Notes: generated from the letters alone by a model not told the origin. A DNA stretch of 64,000 bases from Paenibacillus sp. MAHUQ-63 (GCF_028765165.1 NZ_JARADB010000002.1:1116001-1180000), one strand, 5' to 3'; shown: positions 15,266-24,299, numbered from the stretch's first letter. Translations and numbers: made by a program.

Positions 15266-17476
15266 ATGATACGCAAATTCAAATCGATTCCATTCAAGCA
15301 AAGCAGCCTGGCGCTGCTCTTCACAGGCAGTTTATTGGCTGCGGCGCTGCCCGGCGGTTCCGCGCTTGCGGCGGGCGAAGCCGTATACATCACGTCCTCA
15401 TCCTACTTCATATTGAATCAAGCGGCGCTTTCGTCTTCATCCCTTCAGTTCGAAGTCGCTTTGCATAACGGCGACAGCAAGGCCATCGATTTCAATCAAT
15501 ATGGTGTCCGAGTAACCGATGATGCAGGACACAGCTTTACGGCCAAATTAAGCGAGAAGAAGAGCGCGAGCGTTCTTCCCGGTCAGGAGCAAAGCTTCCG
15601 CTTCTATGCGAATCTGGGAGAAGGGGAAACGGCGGACCGGCTGAAGATTGACGTCTTCCGCTGGGATGCAAGCCAGGTTGATTTCATGAACCATTTGGGA
15701 GATTTGCCGGTCAGCTCTGTCATCGGCGAAGGACAAACGACGGTCCCTGAGGAGATTGTGAATCTCCACTCCATCGACAGCACCCTCCCGAACGATGCGG
15801 CCCTTGCCTTCCAGTTGGGTCAGAGCGTGCGGGTTTCGGAGAATGGCAAGTGGTATTTGTACACGCAGGTGGCGGCCAAGAACCTGGGCTCCAGCAGCGT
15901 GAAGCTGCCGACAGGCTTGCAGCTCAGACTCGTAGACGCAGCCGGTATGGAATACACATCGACGGTGCTGGACGGGTCCGGAACAACCTTCCTCCCGGGC
16001 GAAGGGGATACGATTACGCTGAAGACGCCAATTTCCAAAGGGATGAACCTGAACGGAGCGTCGCTGGAATTTTATTACTTGAATCTGACCGAGGAGGTTT
16101 CGCTCGGCAGCATGAGCTTGCATGCATCGATGCAGACGACACCGCTGGATACGAAACAAGCCTACATCGGGCAGCAAACCGGGGAGCAGATGACGGTTCG
16201 GGCCAACTCGACGCAATATGCGGAGCAAGCCGACGGTGTACACGTGCAAACGATCGTGACGCTTAGCAATGACGGGAAGGAAAGCGCAGCGATTCCTTCG
16301 TTTTTCGCCACCTATCAGGTTGGCGATTCAGGGACAGCCGTTACGGCAGAGGATAATACGGCGCGCAGCAGCTATCTGGCTCCGGAAGAAACGGCTGCCT
16401 ATTATTTCAATGCGGTACTGCCGGCAGGCACCGACCCGAATTCGGCGCAGCTTGTCCTCTGGGAGAAGACATCGTCATCTTCGACGGCGAGCAGCGCGTC
16501 CGGCACGGCGGCCTCGGGTACGGCTGCCGCAGCGACAACCGGCTCCGGCTCGAGCTCTGGCAGCACCAGCAGCAGCAGCAGCACCGGCATCTCCGGAAGC
16601 TCCGGAAGCTCCAATGCCGGTGCTTCGGGGCAAATGCCTGTTGCCGTGTTCCTGCTTAAGGGTGCCAAGGAAGCCCCAAGCGGGTTTACGACTGCGGTGA
16701 GCTATGATTTGGGTACGAAGCTGAAGTTAACCGACAACTCGGTTCTGAACAAGAATGTGGATGTCGCTCTGGTCGAGCTCCATGCCCACGAGAACGACGA
16801 TCTCGGCTATAAGACGGCCATCGCCAAGTATAAGATTACGAATCACGGATCCACGACCATCGCGCTGCCGGAGCTGCAAAATGAGCTCCTGGACAGCAGC
16901 GGCAATTCCTACACGGGCACGCGCCAAAGCACCGTTGCGGCTCAGCTTACGCCCGGCAGTTCTTATGTCGTGAGCTACTCGTATCTGCTTCCGAACCGGA
17001 CAACGGAGGATGACGAGTCCTTCGCCCTGAACATCTATGACGATAAGTCCGTCTCCGAAGGCAAAGTCTCGCTAGGCACCTATCAAGTCGCCTTGCAGCA
17101 AGATATTGGCGGCGATACGATAGATCTGTATCCATTCTCGTTGAAGGTGAACAGCGATTCGATCTCCTGGCTGTACAGCGGAGGCAGCTATTCCTATCAA
17201 TTAACGCTCGATCTTACAATCACGCATGAGGATCAAGTGATCATCGATTCGAATTTCTCGACGATTGAATTCGAAATGGTGGATTCGCTAGGCCGCATCG
17301 TCGGCACCCAAACGTCCGCTCTTACCGGTACCGCGAAGCTGACGAACGGCGTGCAGAAGGTCGTCGTTTCGGGTCTCAAAAACGAGCAGGTGGACACCGG
17401 TGTCGTCGTCAATATGTACGAAGTCATCGCCACGCCTAACGGCACCGCCAAGCGTTTGATCAAACAATTTCATTAA
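15266..17476 (+). CDS. Large secreted protein with repeated beta-sandwich (DUF4352-like) modules
   Basis: A 736-residue protein with a signal peptide (1-36, ending ALAAG). I do not recognise the whole protein. Five similar modules can be read at about 60-135, 195-270, 325-395, 510-590 and 640-715. Each has a strand-rich opening with N-x-G (LHNGDS, KNLGSS, SNDGKE, TNHGST), a L-x-D-x-x-G turn in several, and an LxPG or LAPE turn before the final strands. This is the layout of DUF4352-type immunoglobulin-like domains. A Ser/Thr/Gly/Ala linker fills 397-450. GGGAGG precedes the ATG, 46 bp after the permease, with no intervening terminator. Confidence 0.8.
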   Translation: MIRKFKSIPFKQSSLALLFTGSLLAAALPGGSALAAGEAVYITSSSYFILNQAALSSSSLQFEVALHNGDSKAIDFNQYGVRVTDDAGHSFTAKLSEKKSASVLPGQEQSFRFYANLGEGETADRLKIDVFRWDASQVDFMNHLGDLPVSSVIGEGQTTVPEEIVNLHSIDSTLPNDAALAFQLGQSVRVSENGKWYLYTQVAAKNLGSSSVKLPTGLQLRLVDAAGMEYTSTVLDGSGTTFLPGEGDTITLKTPISKGMNLNGASLEFYYLNLTEEVSLGSMSLHASMQTTPLDTKQAYIGQQTGEQMTVRANSTQYAEQADGVHVQTIVTLSNDGKESAAIPSFFATYQVGDSGTAVTAEDNTARSSYLAPEETAAYYFNAVLPAGTDPNSAQLVLWEKTSSSSTASSASGTAASGTAAAATTGSGSSSGSTSSSSSTGISGSSGSSNAGASGQMPVAVFLLKGAKEAPSGFTTAVSYDLGTKLKLTDNSVLNKNVDVALVELHAHENDDLGYKTAIAKYKITNHGSTTIALPELQNELLDSSGNSYTGTRQSTVAAQLTPGSSYVVSYSYLLPNRTTEDDESFALNIYDDKSVSEGKVSLGTYQVALQQDIGGDTIDLYPFSLKVNSDSISWLYSGGSYSYQLTLDLTITHEDQVIIDSNFSTIEFEMVDSLGRIVGTQTSALTGTAKLTNGVQKVVVSGLKNEQVDTGVVVNMYEVIATPNGTAKRLIKQFH

Positions 17477-17486
17477 TCATTTCGCC

Positions 17487-17522
17487 AAGGCGTCCGTATG
17501 CTTGTCAGCGTACAGACGCCTT
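17487..17522 (+). terminator. Hairpin ending the export operon
   Basis: AAGGCGTC pairs with GACGCCTT, with GTA/TAC pairing inside. The downstream T content is modest. Confidence 0.55.
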
Positions 17523-17602
17523 GCTGCGTTCTTTACAGAGGGGGACCCATTGTGGTATGAATACAGCAAAGCTCATGAAGATAAATGGAAAGGAAATTCC
17601 AT

Positions 17603-18493
17603 ATGGAGGAGATCTATCGGACTTATCATAAGCTGCTTTTCGCCGTCGCTTACCGCATGCTTGGGTCTGAAGCTGATGCGGAGGACATCCTGCAGGAAAT
17701 TTATATGAAGCTTCCATCGGTAGATTTGGCGAGCGTCGACAATCTGAAAGCCTATTTGGTCAAAATGGTAACGAACCGCTGTCTGAACGTCGTGAAATTA
17801 GCGCGCAAGACGAGGGAAGTCTACGTAGGACCGTGGCTGCCGGAGCCGCAAATTCAAAACGCCGCCCATGATCCGATGCGGCGCATCGAGCAGGACGAAA
17901 CTGTCAACTATGCGTTCCTTGTCCTGCTCCAGAAGCTGACAGCCACGGAACGGGCCGTCTTCATTCTGCGAGAAGCGCTCGGCTACGAATACGCCGAAAT
18001 TGCCGACATGCTGCATAAATCGGAGGATAACTGCCGGAAAATATTCAGCCGGGCCAAAAGCAAAGTCGCAGGCTCAGGCGAGCGGTCCTCCGATCCGGCA
18101 GGAGATACCGAGCCGCTTGCCCGGCTGTTTATGCGTGCCGTCTCGACGGGCAATTTCACTGCGTTCGTCTCGATGCTGACGGATGAAGCGGTTTTGATTT
18201 CCGATGGGGGAGGCAAGAGGCGGGCTGCGATCCATCCGATTATCGGCAAGCTGCGCATTCAAGCCTTCTTCCAAGGGATTGTCGCCAAAGGGTCGCTGCA
18301 AGGGGAATGGCTCCCGGTCCGCCACAATGGACAGGACGGTTTGCTGCTTGTTCAAGACCGTGAACCGGTCAAGTTCATCGCCTTCCACCTGCCTGCACAG
18401 GGGCAGCAGGCAGCGGGAATTTATATGATTGTTAATCCCGATAAGCTTCAGAACATCTTTTTTTCGCTGACCTGTCACAAAACGCCAAGCTGA
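17603..18493 (+). CDS. ECF41-family sigma factor with SnoaL-like C-terminal extension
   Basis: A 296-residue sigma factor. Region 2 (residues 1-70) has AYRMLGSEADAEDILQEIY and region 4 (about 110-160) has LTATERAVFILREALGYEYAEIA. A C-terminal NTF2/SnoaL-like domain (about 180-290) carries DGGGK and a terminal NPDKL, the two motifs reported as diagnostic of group ECF41. This group has no anti-sigma factor; the extension itself controls activity. Neighbouring carboxymuconolactone decarboxylase genes are the known genomic hallmark, and one follows at once. The start at 17603 has GGAAAGGAA upstream; ATG 17585 has none. Confidence 0.95.
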   Translation: MEEIYRTYHKLLFAVAYRMLGSEADAEDILQEIYMKLPSVDLASVDNLKAYLVKMVTNRCLNVVKLARKTREVYVGPWLPEPQIQNAAHDPMRRIEQDETVNYAFLVLLQKLTATERAVFILREALGYEYAEIADMLHKSEDNCRKIFSRAKSKVAGSGERSSDPAGDTEPLARLFMRAVSTGNFTAFVSMLTDEAVLISDGGGKRRAAIHPIIGKLRIQAFFQGIVAKGSLQGEWLPVRHNGQDGLLLVQDREPVKFIAFHLPAQGQQAAGIYMIVNPDKLQNIFFSLTCHKTPS

Positions 18494-18499
18494 TCGGTC
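18473..18499 (+). promoter_or_regulatory. Candidate ECF41-dependent promoter
   Basis: TGTCACA (18473-18479), 16 bases, then GGTC (18496-18499). The published ECF41 consensus is TGTCACA-n16-CGTC, so the -35 is perfect, the spacing exact and the -10 differs by one base. It overlaps the 3' end of the sigma gene and points at the CMD gene. Confidence 0.75.
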
Positions 18500-18541
18500 T
18501 CCTAAGCGGGAACAAAATTAACCGCAATGGAGGAGATTCGC

Positions 18542-18985
18542 ATGGAAGTTAGATTTCAATACAACAAGGCTAATCCGGAGGCGCAGCAAACGATGTATAA
18601 GCTGGAGGGCTTCATTAAAAGCAGCGGCTTGGACCGAACTTTGTACGAGTTCATCAAGATTAGGGCTTCGCAAATCAACGGCTGCGCTTTCTGCCTGGAT
18701 ATGCATATGACGGAGCTGCGCAGCATGGGCGAGACGGAGCAGCGCATCCAACTGCTGGGCGTCTGGCGCGAAGTTCCGTTCTATTCGGACCGGGAGAAAG
18801 CGGTGCTGGAGCTTACGGAGGCTGTCACATCGATCTCCGCGCAAGGCGTTCCGCAGGCGGTCTATGAGCGGGTTCGGGAGCATTTTGATGAGCGGGAGTT
18901 TGTAACGCTGATTATGGCTATCAATACGATCAATGCTTGGAACCGGATTGCTATCTCCACAGGCATGTTCCCGGGATGCCGGTAA
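18542..18985 (+). CDS. Carboxymuconolactone decarboxylase (AhpD-like) family protein
   Basis: A 147-residue CMD/AhpD-type protein. The CxxC redox motif lies in GCAFCLDMHM (about 44-53) with the following His, as in AhpD and other alkylhydroperoxidase-like members, and TAINAWNRI-type wording (INTINAWNRIAIS) closes the domain. It probably acts as a small thiol peroxidase or reductase. GGAGGA lies seven bases before ATG 18542; the ATG at 18527 is itself part of that ribosome site. It is the expected target of the ECF41 sigma factor immediately upstream. Confidence 0.94.
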   Translation: MEVRFQYNKANPEAQQTMYKLEGFIKSSGLDRTLYEFIKIRASQINGCAFCLDMHMTELRSMGETEQRIQLLGVWREVPFYSDREKAVLELTEAVTSISAQGVPQAVYERVREHFDEREFVTLIMAINTINAWNRIAISTGMFPGCR

Positions 18986-19025
18986 ACCGGCAGCCGTACG
19001 GGGACGGCAGTCCGCCGAAGCACTG

Positions 19026-19053
19026 AAAAACCTGGCCCTGGGCCAGGTTTTTT
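19026..19053. terminator. Bidirectional terminator
   Basis: CCTGGCCC and GGGCCAGG form an 8-bp GC-rich stem with a single-base loop, flanked by A and T runs. It serves the convergent CMD and SDR genes. Confidence 0.9.
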
Positions 19054-19056
19054 GGC

Positions 19057-19956
19057 TTACGTCTCCGTGATGATCCCGCCATTGACATGCAGCACCTGCC
19101 CCGTAACGAACGAAGCGTCATCCGACGCCAAATAGATGTAAGCGGGTGCCAGCTCGAAGGGTTGACCGGCCCGCTTCATCGGCGTTTCCAGACCGAACGA
19201 CCGCACATAGTCGGCTGAGTAGCTGGAGACGATGAGCGGGGTCCAGATCGGACCGGGAGCGACTGCGTTGACGCGGATTCCTTTGTCCACGAGCTGCAGC
19301 GACAAGGAGCGGGTGAAAGAGACGATAGCCCCTTTGGTAGACGAATAGTCGACCAGCAGCGGAGCGCCGGCATACGCCGTAACAGAAGCGGTATTAATAA
19401 TGGCGCTGCCGGGTTTCAGATGCGGCAGCGCCGCCTTCGTCATATAGAAGTGCGGGAAAATATTCGTCCGGAACGTGTCCTCAAGCTGCTCGCTGCTGAT
19501 GTTGAGAATGCTTTCCTGGGGGAATTGCACCGCTTGATTCAAGATTAGCACATCGATTCTTCCGAAGCATTCCAACGACCGGCGCACAACCTCGGCGGAG
19601 AAAGCTTCGTCTCTGAGATCGCCGGCAATGGGCAGCGCTTGACGGCCGTACTTGGCGACCATGTCAGCGGTTGCCTGCGCGTCTTGGTGCTCATTGAGAT
19701 AAACAAGAACGACATCCGCGCCTTCTTTGGCGAAGCCGATGGCAACCGCGCGCCCGATGCCGCTGTCGCCGCCGGTAATAATGGCCACCTTTCCTTGCAG
19801 CTTGCCGCTTCCGACATAATCCGGATTATCCGATATCGGCGCCGGAACCATCAAGTATTCCAAGCCGGGCTGTTGAGCCTGATGCTGCGGCGGGAACGTA
19901 ATGGGCTTGTTTTCACATTTCATTTCATAGCTGTAATAAGGATACATCGGATGCAT
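19057..19956 (-). CDS. SDR family oxidoreductase (general-stress YhxC/YdaD-like)
   Basis: A 299-residue short-chain dehydrogenase with a 40-residue N-terminal extension (MHPMYPYYSYEMKCEN...). The NAD(P)-binding TGGDSGIGRAVAIGFAKEGA begins near residue 48, the catalytic Ser lies in NTASVTAY, and YSSTKGA provides the Tyr-x3-Lys pair. VNGG closes the fold. The extension with a FPPQHQ-like stretch is shared with Bacillus general-stress SDRs such as YhxC and YdaD. The ATG at 19956 has GGGAGGA five bases upstream; the longer TTG frame begins inside that ribosome site. Substrate unknown. Confidence 0.92.
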   Translation of the reverse strand: MHPMYPYYSYEMKCENKPITFPPQHQAQQPGLEYLMVPAPISDNPDYVGSGKLQGKVAIITGGDSGIGRAVAIGFAKEGADVVLVYLNEHQDAQATADMVAKYGRQALPIAGDLRDEAFSAEVVRRSLECFGRIDVLILNQAVQFPQESILNISSEQLEDTFRTNIFPHFYMTKAALPHLKPGSAIINTASVTAYAGAPLLVDYSSTKGAIVSFTRSLSLQLVDKGIRVNAVAPGPIWTPLIVSSYSADYVRSFGLETPMKRAGQPFELAPAYIYLASDDASFVTGQVLHVNGGIITET

Positions 19957-20018
19957 AGGCGATCCTCCCAACGTTTATACAACAGTAGGATATTCACCTA
20001 GTTCCGAATTCGTTCGAC

Positions 20019-20201
20019 TTAAGCTCTTGGGGCGATTTTGAATGTGATATGATTGGCGATCAGGATGCTTAAGGTTAATCCTACCAGCATGAGAGCGACA
20101 AAAACGAACCATTCGTTCTTTTCTTTTTTTTTCTTCAAACGGGGGAATTCATAGGCAGTCAGTGCGCCATAGAACAATACGGTGAAAATAATAATTGTCA
20201 T
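20019..20201 (-). CDS. Small two-helix membrane protein of germinant receptor operon (GerD-subunit-like)
   Basis: A 60-residue protein with two hydrophobic segments (about 3-15 and 33-52) joined by a Lys-rich loop (RLKKKKEKN). The ATG at 20201 lies four bases after the gerC stop and has GGGACGGGTGG upstream; a longer frame into gerC is not needed. Small two-TM D genes at the end of ger operons are known in Bacillus species, where they modulate receptor function. Its counterpart at 30284 ends the second ger operon. Confidence 0.75.
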   Translation of the reverse strand: MTIIIFTVLFYGALTAYEFPRLKKKKEKNEWFVFVALMLVGLTLSILIANHITFKIAPRA

Positions 20202-20205
20202 TGCA

Positions 20206-21399
20206 TTAGCCACCCGTCCCTTTAATAAGACCGATCCGGCCAATGACGACATTTGGGTGAATGGCAACTTTCAAGTCAGGAAAGATGTCATCCCAATTAT
20301 CTTTGTAATGCCGGTTCCATTCCTTGGGATAGGCCCGATAAACGGCACGCCCTAAGCCGAGAATATCGGATCGATATTTTTGCTGTGCTTGCTTGAGCGC
20401 AAGTTCGACGCGGTCTTTCAATTCTTTGTTCAACCTGCTTTGCAGGTAGAGGATCATATCATTTTGCGCGAGATTAATGGCAGAAGCACTCTCCAGGACG
20501 TTCACATTGGAGCGAATATCGACATCGATGGATAATTGCCCGTCTCCCAGGTTCGGCGTAATGTTCGATTCCACTTTGATAATTTCCACGCTGACTTTAC
20601 CCCCGCCTTTCTCCTTAGGCAAACTGACCGTTATGACCCCGATGGATATTTCGTTGCGCAGATACAGGATCCCACGTGTTTCCATATCGTCCATCCAACC
20701 GACCAGTTTATCTTTCCGGAAGACGGCTGAGCCCTCGATAATTTGTGTCTTGGGATCCGAGTCGGCTGCTGCGTCAGCCATCGCGCCGACTTCCCGCGGG
20801 GTGATATTGATTTGCGGTGCGACCGGTTCGAGCCCATCGGCGAGCATCATGTCCCAGAAATCTTTGATCGTGATCTTCAAGCCGATGCCTTGTTTGACGA
20901 GCTCTCGCGTTTCCTCGGAAGGAACCTTCTCCAGCAGCGTTCTGCTGTTCAACAGCTCGACGGCTTCGCCTTTCGTGAGGATCAGGTAGCTGTGCAGCCG
21001 CGGTTCGTGGTACCTGGCGAAAAAGTCGATAATATGCGCAACGCCTTCCTTGGCCAATTTCTCTCCGATCACCAGACTGCGGCTGTGTGCGAAAAAAATA
21101 TGCCTCGATATTTTCTTCTGCAAGTTCCGGTAGGCGTCGGAGATCGTCTCCCCAGTCTCGGAAATAACGAGTGTACTGTTCTTAATATCGGAGCTGCCGC
21201 TGCCGGCGGCTGTGGATCCCAATTTGGCAGGAATGCCGATTTGAACCGAAAGACGAATCTCTTTATTCGGCATCAAGTCCAAGCCGGTCGCTGTAACGAT
21301 GCCGATGTCATTGATCTCTTTCCGGTTCCAGCAGCCTGTTAGCAAGAGGACGATACAAGCCAGCAGCGATACGAGTCTGAAGTTTTTCAACAATTTCAT
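20206..21399 (-). CDS. Ger(x)C family spore germinant receptor lipoprotein (C subunit)
   Basis: A 397-residue lipoprotein: signal peptide with lipobox LLTGCW (Cys about 21), then the GerC opening NRKEINDIGIVTATGLD, SETGETISDAYRNLQKKISRHIFFAH and a late QQKYRSDILGLGRAVYRAYPKEW. C subunits sit on the outer face of the spore inner membrane beside A and B. The start at 21399 gives MKLLKNFRL; the longer frame upstream reads into gerA. It follows gerA by 17 bp and is followed by the small D gene. Confidence 0.95.
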   Translation of the reverse strand: MKLLKNFRLVSLLACIVLLLTGCWNRKEINDIGIVTATGLDLMPNKEIRLSVQIGIPAKLGSTAAGSGSSDIKNSTLVISETGETISDAYRNLQKKISRHIFFAHSRSLVIGEKLAKEGVAHIIDFFARYHEPRLHSYLILTKGEAVELLNSRTLLEKVPSEETRELVKQGIGLKITIKDFWDMMLADGLEPVAPQINITPREVGAMADAAADSDPKTQIIEGSAVFRKDKLVGWMDDMETRGILYLRNEISIGVITVSLPKEKGGGKVSVEIIKVESNITPNLGDGQLSIDVDIRSNVNVLESASAINLAQNDMILYLQSRLNKELKDRVELALKQAQQKYRSDILGLGRAVYRAYPKEWNRHYKDNWDDIFPDLKVAIHPNVVIGRIGLIKGTGG

Positions 21400-21416
21400 C
21401 TGCCTTTGTGCGCGGT

Positions 21417-22925
21417 CTAGTTGTTGCGGTTCGAGGGGCCGGGACGGAGCCACTTCTTGAAACGTCTTTGATTCTGCTTGGCCGTCTCTTGAGGCCTCTT
21501 CGTCATCGCCCACCACGGTGCGCGAATGAGTACATCTTTAAGCCCGTTAAAGTTAAAAGGCGCCAGAGGGGTCAGGTAAGGAACTCCGAAGGACCGAAGC
21601 CGCGTGAGATGGATAATAATGAAGAAGATACCGATCAGAATTCCGTATAAACCGAGCACGGATGCGAGAATCATCATCGGAAAACGCAGCAAGCGGATCG
21701 CTCCGGTAAGGCTGTAGCTCGGAAACATGAAGGAGGCGATCCCCGTGATCGAAACGACAATGACAAGCGGAGCCCCCACGATACCCGCTTGTACGGCGGC
21801 TTGGCCGATCACGAGCGCGCCGACGATGGAGACGGCACTGCCGATCGGACGAGGAAGCCGAATTCCGGCTTCACGCAGCGCTTCGAACGATATTTCCATG
21901 AGCAATGCGGCTACGATGACCGGGAAAGGAACGGTTTCTCTGGCGGCGGCAACGCTGAACATCAGATTCGTCGGCAGCAGCTCTTGATGAAACGTAGTGA
22001 CAGCAATATAGATGGATGGGAAGAGAAGCGCGATTCCCAGGAACAGATAGCGCAGGAGACGAATGGCTGAAGCCAGTATGAACCGCTCATAGTAATCTTC
22101 CGTCGCATTCATCAATTGGTAGAACGTAATGGGAACAATCAGCACGAATGGCGTATTATCGGTGAAAATGGCGATCCGGCCTTCCAGCAAATTGCCGACC
22201 ACCCGGTCGGGCCGCTCGGTTTGCAGCACCTGCGGAAAGACGGAGTACGGGTTATCCTCAATAAACTCTTGAATATAGTTGCTTTCCTCCACGCCATCGA
22301 TTTGAATCCGGTTAACCCGCAGGCGAACTTCCTCAATGACGGCGGGATCGGCGATTCCGTCTAGATAAGCAATCACAACTTCGGTCTTCGATAACGTGCC
22401 GATGGTCATACTTTCCATTTTGAACTGCGTTGTTTTGAGTCTTCGCCGTACCAAGCTTGTATTTGTGCGCAAGCTCTCGACAAATCCGTCGCGTGGACCG
22501 TATACAACCACCTCGGTATTAGGATCCTCAACAGACCGTTGTTCCAACGTCTTCTCGCTTATGATCAGGGCTTGCGTGCAGCCGTCTACGAGGAGAATCG
22601 TATCCCCTTCCAGCAAGTGGCTGGCTACCTCTTCGAGCGTGACGCACTTACTTACACCGCCAGAGGTGACGGCCTGCTCCAATTCGGGAGGAAATTCCGT
22701 TAGCAGATCAATGGTTCCGCTATACCGCAGCAGGGGCTGAAGCACATTCGAATCCAGCCGCTCCATATTGACCAGCCCGTTAATGTACACCATGACAGCG
22801 TCGAGGGAGGCGTTAATTTCGAAATTCCGGTAGGCGAAATCGAAGGTACGCTCAAACATAACTTCTAGTTGCTGGAAGTCGTCTTGCAGAATACCCGTCA
22901 AAACCGTCCTTTCCTGTACCATCAT
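21417..22925 (-). CDS. GerA family spore germination protein (A subunit)
   Basis: A 502-residue A subunit. The N-terminal half (1-280) is the soluble ligand-binding region, with DTILLVDGC, RGPRDGFVESLRTNTSLVRRRL-like wording, DGVEESNYIQEFIEDNPYSVFPQ and RPDRVVGNLLEGRIAIFTDNTPF; about five membrane helices follow with ALLMEISFEALREAGIRLP and GSAVSIVGALVIGQAAV. GGAGG precedes ATG 22925; the first ATG of the open frame overlaps that site. It is the second gene of the operon, after the B gene, an order different from the usual A-B-C. Confidence 0.96.
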   Translation of the reverse strand: MMVQERTVLTGILQDDFQQLEVMFERTFDFAYRNFEINASLDAVMVYINGLVNMERLDSNVLQPLLRYSGTIDLLTEFPPELEQAVTSGGVSKCVTLEEVASHLLEGDTILLVDGCTQALIISEKTLEQRSVEDPNTEVVVYGPRDGFVESLRTNTSLVRRRLKTTQFKMESMTIGTLSKTEVVIAYLDGIADPAVIEEVRLRVNRIQIDGVEESNYIQEFIEDNPYSVFPQVLQTERPDRVVGNLLEGRIAIFTDNTPFVLIVPITFYQLMNATEDYYERFILASAIRLLRYLFLGIALLFPSIYIAVTTFHQELLPTNLMFSVAAARETVPFPVIVAALLMEISFEALREAGIRLPRPIGSAVSIVGALVIGQAAVQAGIVGAPLVIVVSITGIASFMFPSYSLTGAIRLLRFPMMILASVLGLYGILIGIFFIIIHLTRLRSFGVPYLTPLAPFNFNGLKDVLIRAPWWAMTKRPQETAKQNQRRFKKWLRPGPSNRNN

Positions 22926-22952
22926 GAACGCCTCCATGAACGAATTGGAATT

Positions 22953-24062
22953 TTACGTTTTGCTTTTTTTGCGAATCATTGCAATGACGAGCAGTCCGAT
23001 CGGGATGACGATTTGCAATGGCACATGCAGATAAGGATCAATAAAGTTTGAGCCGATGAAACGGAATTGAACGAAGTTAGTTGCCAAAATAATGGAAAAC
23101 GGTGTGATTAGCGCGCCAAGAGCGAGAGCTATCGAGTCGTAATTTTTAATATGGAACAGTTGGGCGATAGCGACGGAAGCTCCGAAAGTCCATCCGCCTA
23201 CCTTCAAGAAGACGCCGGCCACCATCAGCAAAATGATGACGGCATCGAAACGTTCGAGGAAGTCGGCGATGGAAACCATTCGGGTTGCGGCGAGAAGCGG
23301 GAAAAATTCTTCTTTATAAATATGCGGACCCAGCACGCTTATCATGACGATGGCATTAAGGGCAAGCAATATGCCCCCGGCAATAATGACGGCGAAGCCC
23401 GCCGTTTTGGCTTTGCTAACCTTCGAGAGGAACGGGAAGAACATCAAGATCAACACGGTTTCACCGAAGGGAAACACCAGGATGGAGGGTGAAGGGAACG
23501 GAAACACTTCGTTCATTACCGGCTTCCAGCCTTCCCCCAGCACCGGCTTCAGCCGCTGCAGATCGAATTCATCGTTCGTGATCAAGATGAGGATCCATAC
23601 GGCGAACATGACAAGTATGTAGACGGGAAACATCAATTCGCCCATCCTTCCGAACGATTCAATGCCCCCGCGCAAGCAATAAATGATCAGCATGACAAAA
23701 CAGCCGATGATGACGACCATCGGGGTATTCGGCAATATCGTCGACAGGATCAATTCGGCGAAATCCCGGCATGCCGTACTTGCGAGAAAGGTGAAGTAGA
23801 AAATATAAAGAACGATAACCGGATAAGCCAGATATTTCCCGATAATTTTGGGAAGCATCTGAATTAGGGTGTCTTCGGGATAGATGGAAGATAGTTTGAT
23901 GTAAACGCCCATGAGAATAATACCGCCTAGCATCGAAACAAGAATGGCCAGCCAAGCGTCCTGCTTAGCGCCGGCCCCGACGGAGAAAATCAGCGTATTC
24001 CCGATTTCGAAGCCGAGCATAACGTAGAAGAGCTGAAGTGCGCTAATTTGTTCTTGTTTCAT
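22953..24062 (-). CDS. GerAB/ArcD/ProY family germinant transporter-like protein (B subunit)
   Basis: A 369-residue integral membrane protein with ten predicted helices, member of the APC-superfamily B subunits of germinant receptors. It begins MKQEQISALQLFYVMLGFEIGNTL, and the middle has PFPSPSILVFPFGETVLI. B subunits form the amino-acid-like binding pocket within the membrane. The ATG at 24062 has TTGGAGA upstream. It is the first gene of this minus-strand operon, with A 27 bp downstream. The 240-bp upstream gap shared with the divergent methyltransferase gene must hold its promoter, probably forespore-specific; no clear sigma-G site was read. Confidence 0.94.
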   Translation of the reverse strand: MKQEQISALQLFYVMLGFEIGNTLIFSVGAGAKQDAWLAILVSMLGGIILMGVYIKLSSIYPEDTLIQMLPKIIGKYLAYPVIVLYIFYFTFLASTACRDFAELILSTILPNTPMVVIIGCFVMLIIYCLRGGIESFGRMGELMFPVYILVMFAVWILILITNDEFDLQRLKPVLGEGWKPVMNEVFPFPSPSILVFPFGETVLILMFFPFLSKVSKAKTAGFAVIIAGGILLALNAIVMISVLGPHIYKEEFFPLLAATRMVSIADFLERFDAVIILLMVAGVFLKVGGWTFGASVAIAQLFHIKNYDSIALALGALITPFSIILATNFVQFRFIGSNFIDPYLHVPLQIVIPIGLLVIAMIRKKSKT

Positions 24063-24299
24063 CGCCGTCTCCAATTATCCATTCAATGAAAGCGGCACGT
24101 GACCACTTTTCCACATTGTGACATTTCGCTTAGTAATGTATCCGATTATCCGATTTTTATACGGAAAAATCGCGGCCTTGCCCATGCGGCAAGCCCCATA
24201 TAATTTAATTACAATCAAACTTGCATTAGCATGGGGCAGGTGAGAAATGTAAAATAGGTACGGGTAAACAAAAGATTACGACGGGAGAGCATCAGACAA

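Noticed and set aside
16269..16700. 143-residue Arg/Ala-rich open frame on the plus strand
   Set aside because: It lies wholly inside the secreted protein gene in another frame, over the Ser/Gly linker, whose composition keeps alternative frames open.
24097..24123. TGTCACA on the minus strand upstream of the B-A-C-D ger operon as an ECF41 promoter
   Set aside because: The -10 at the proper distance reads ACGT, and ger operons are expected to depend on sigma-G.
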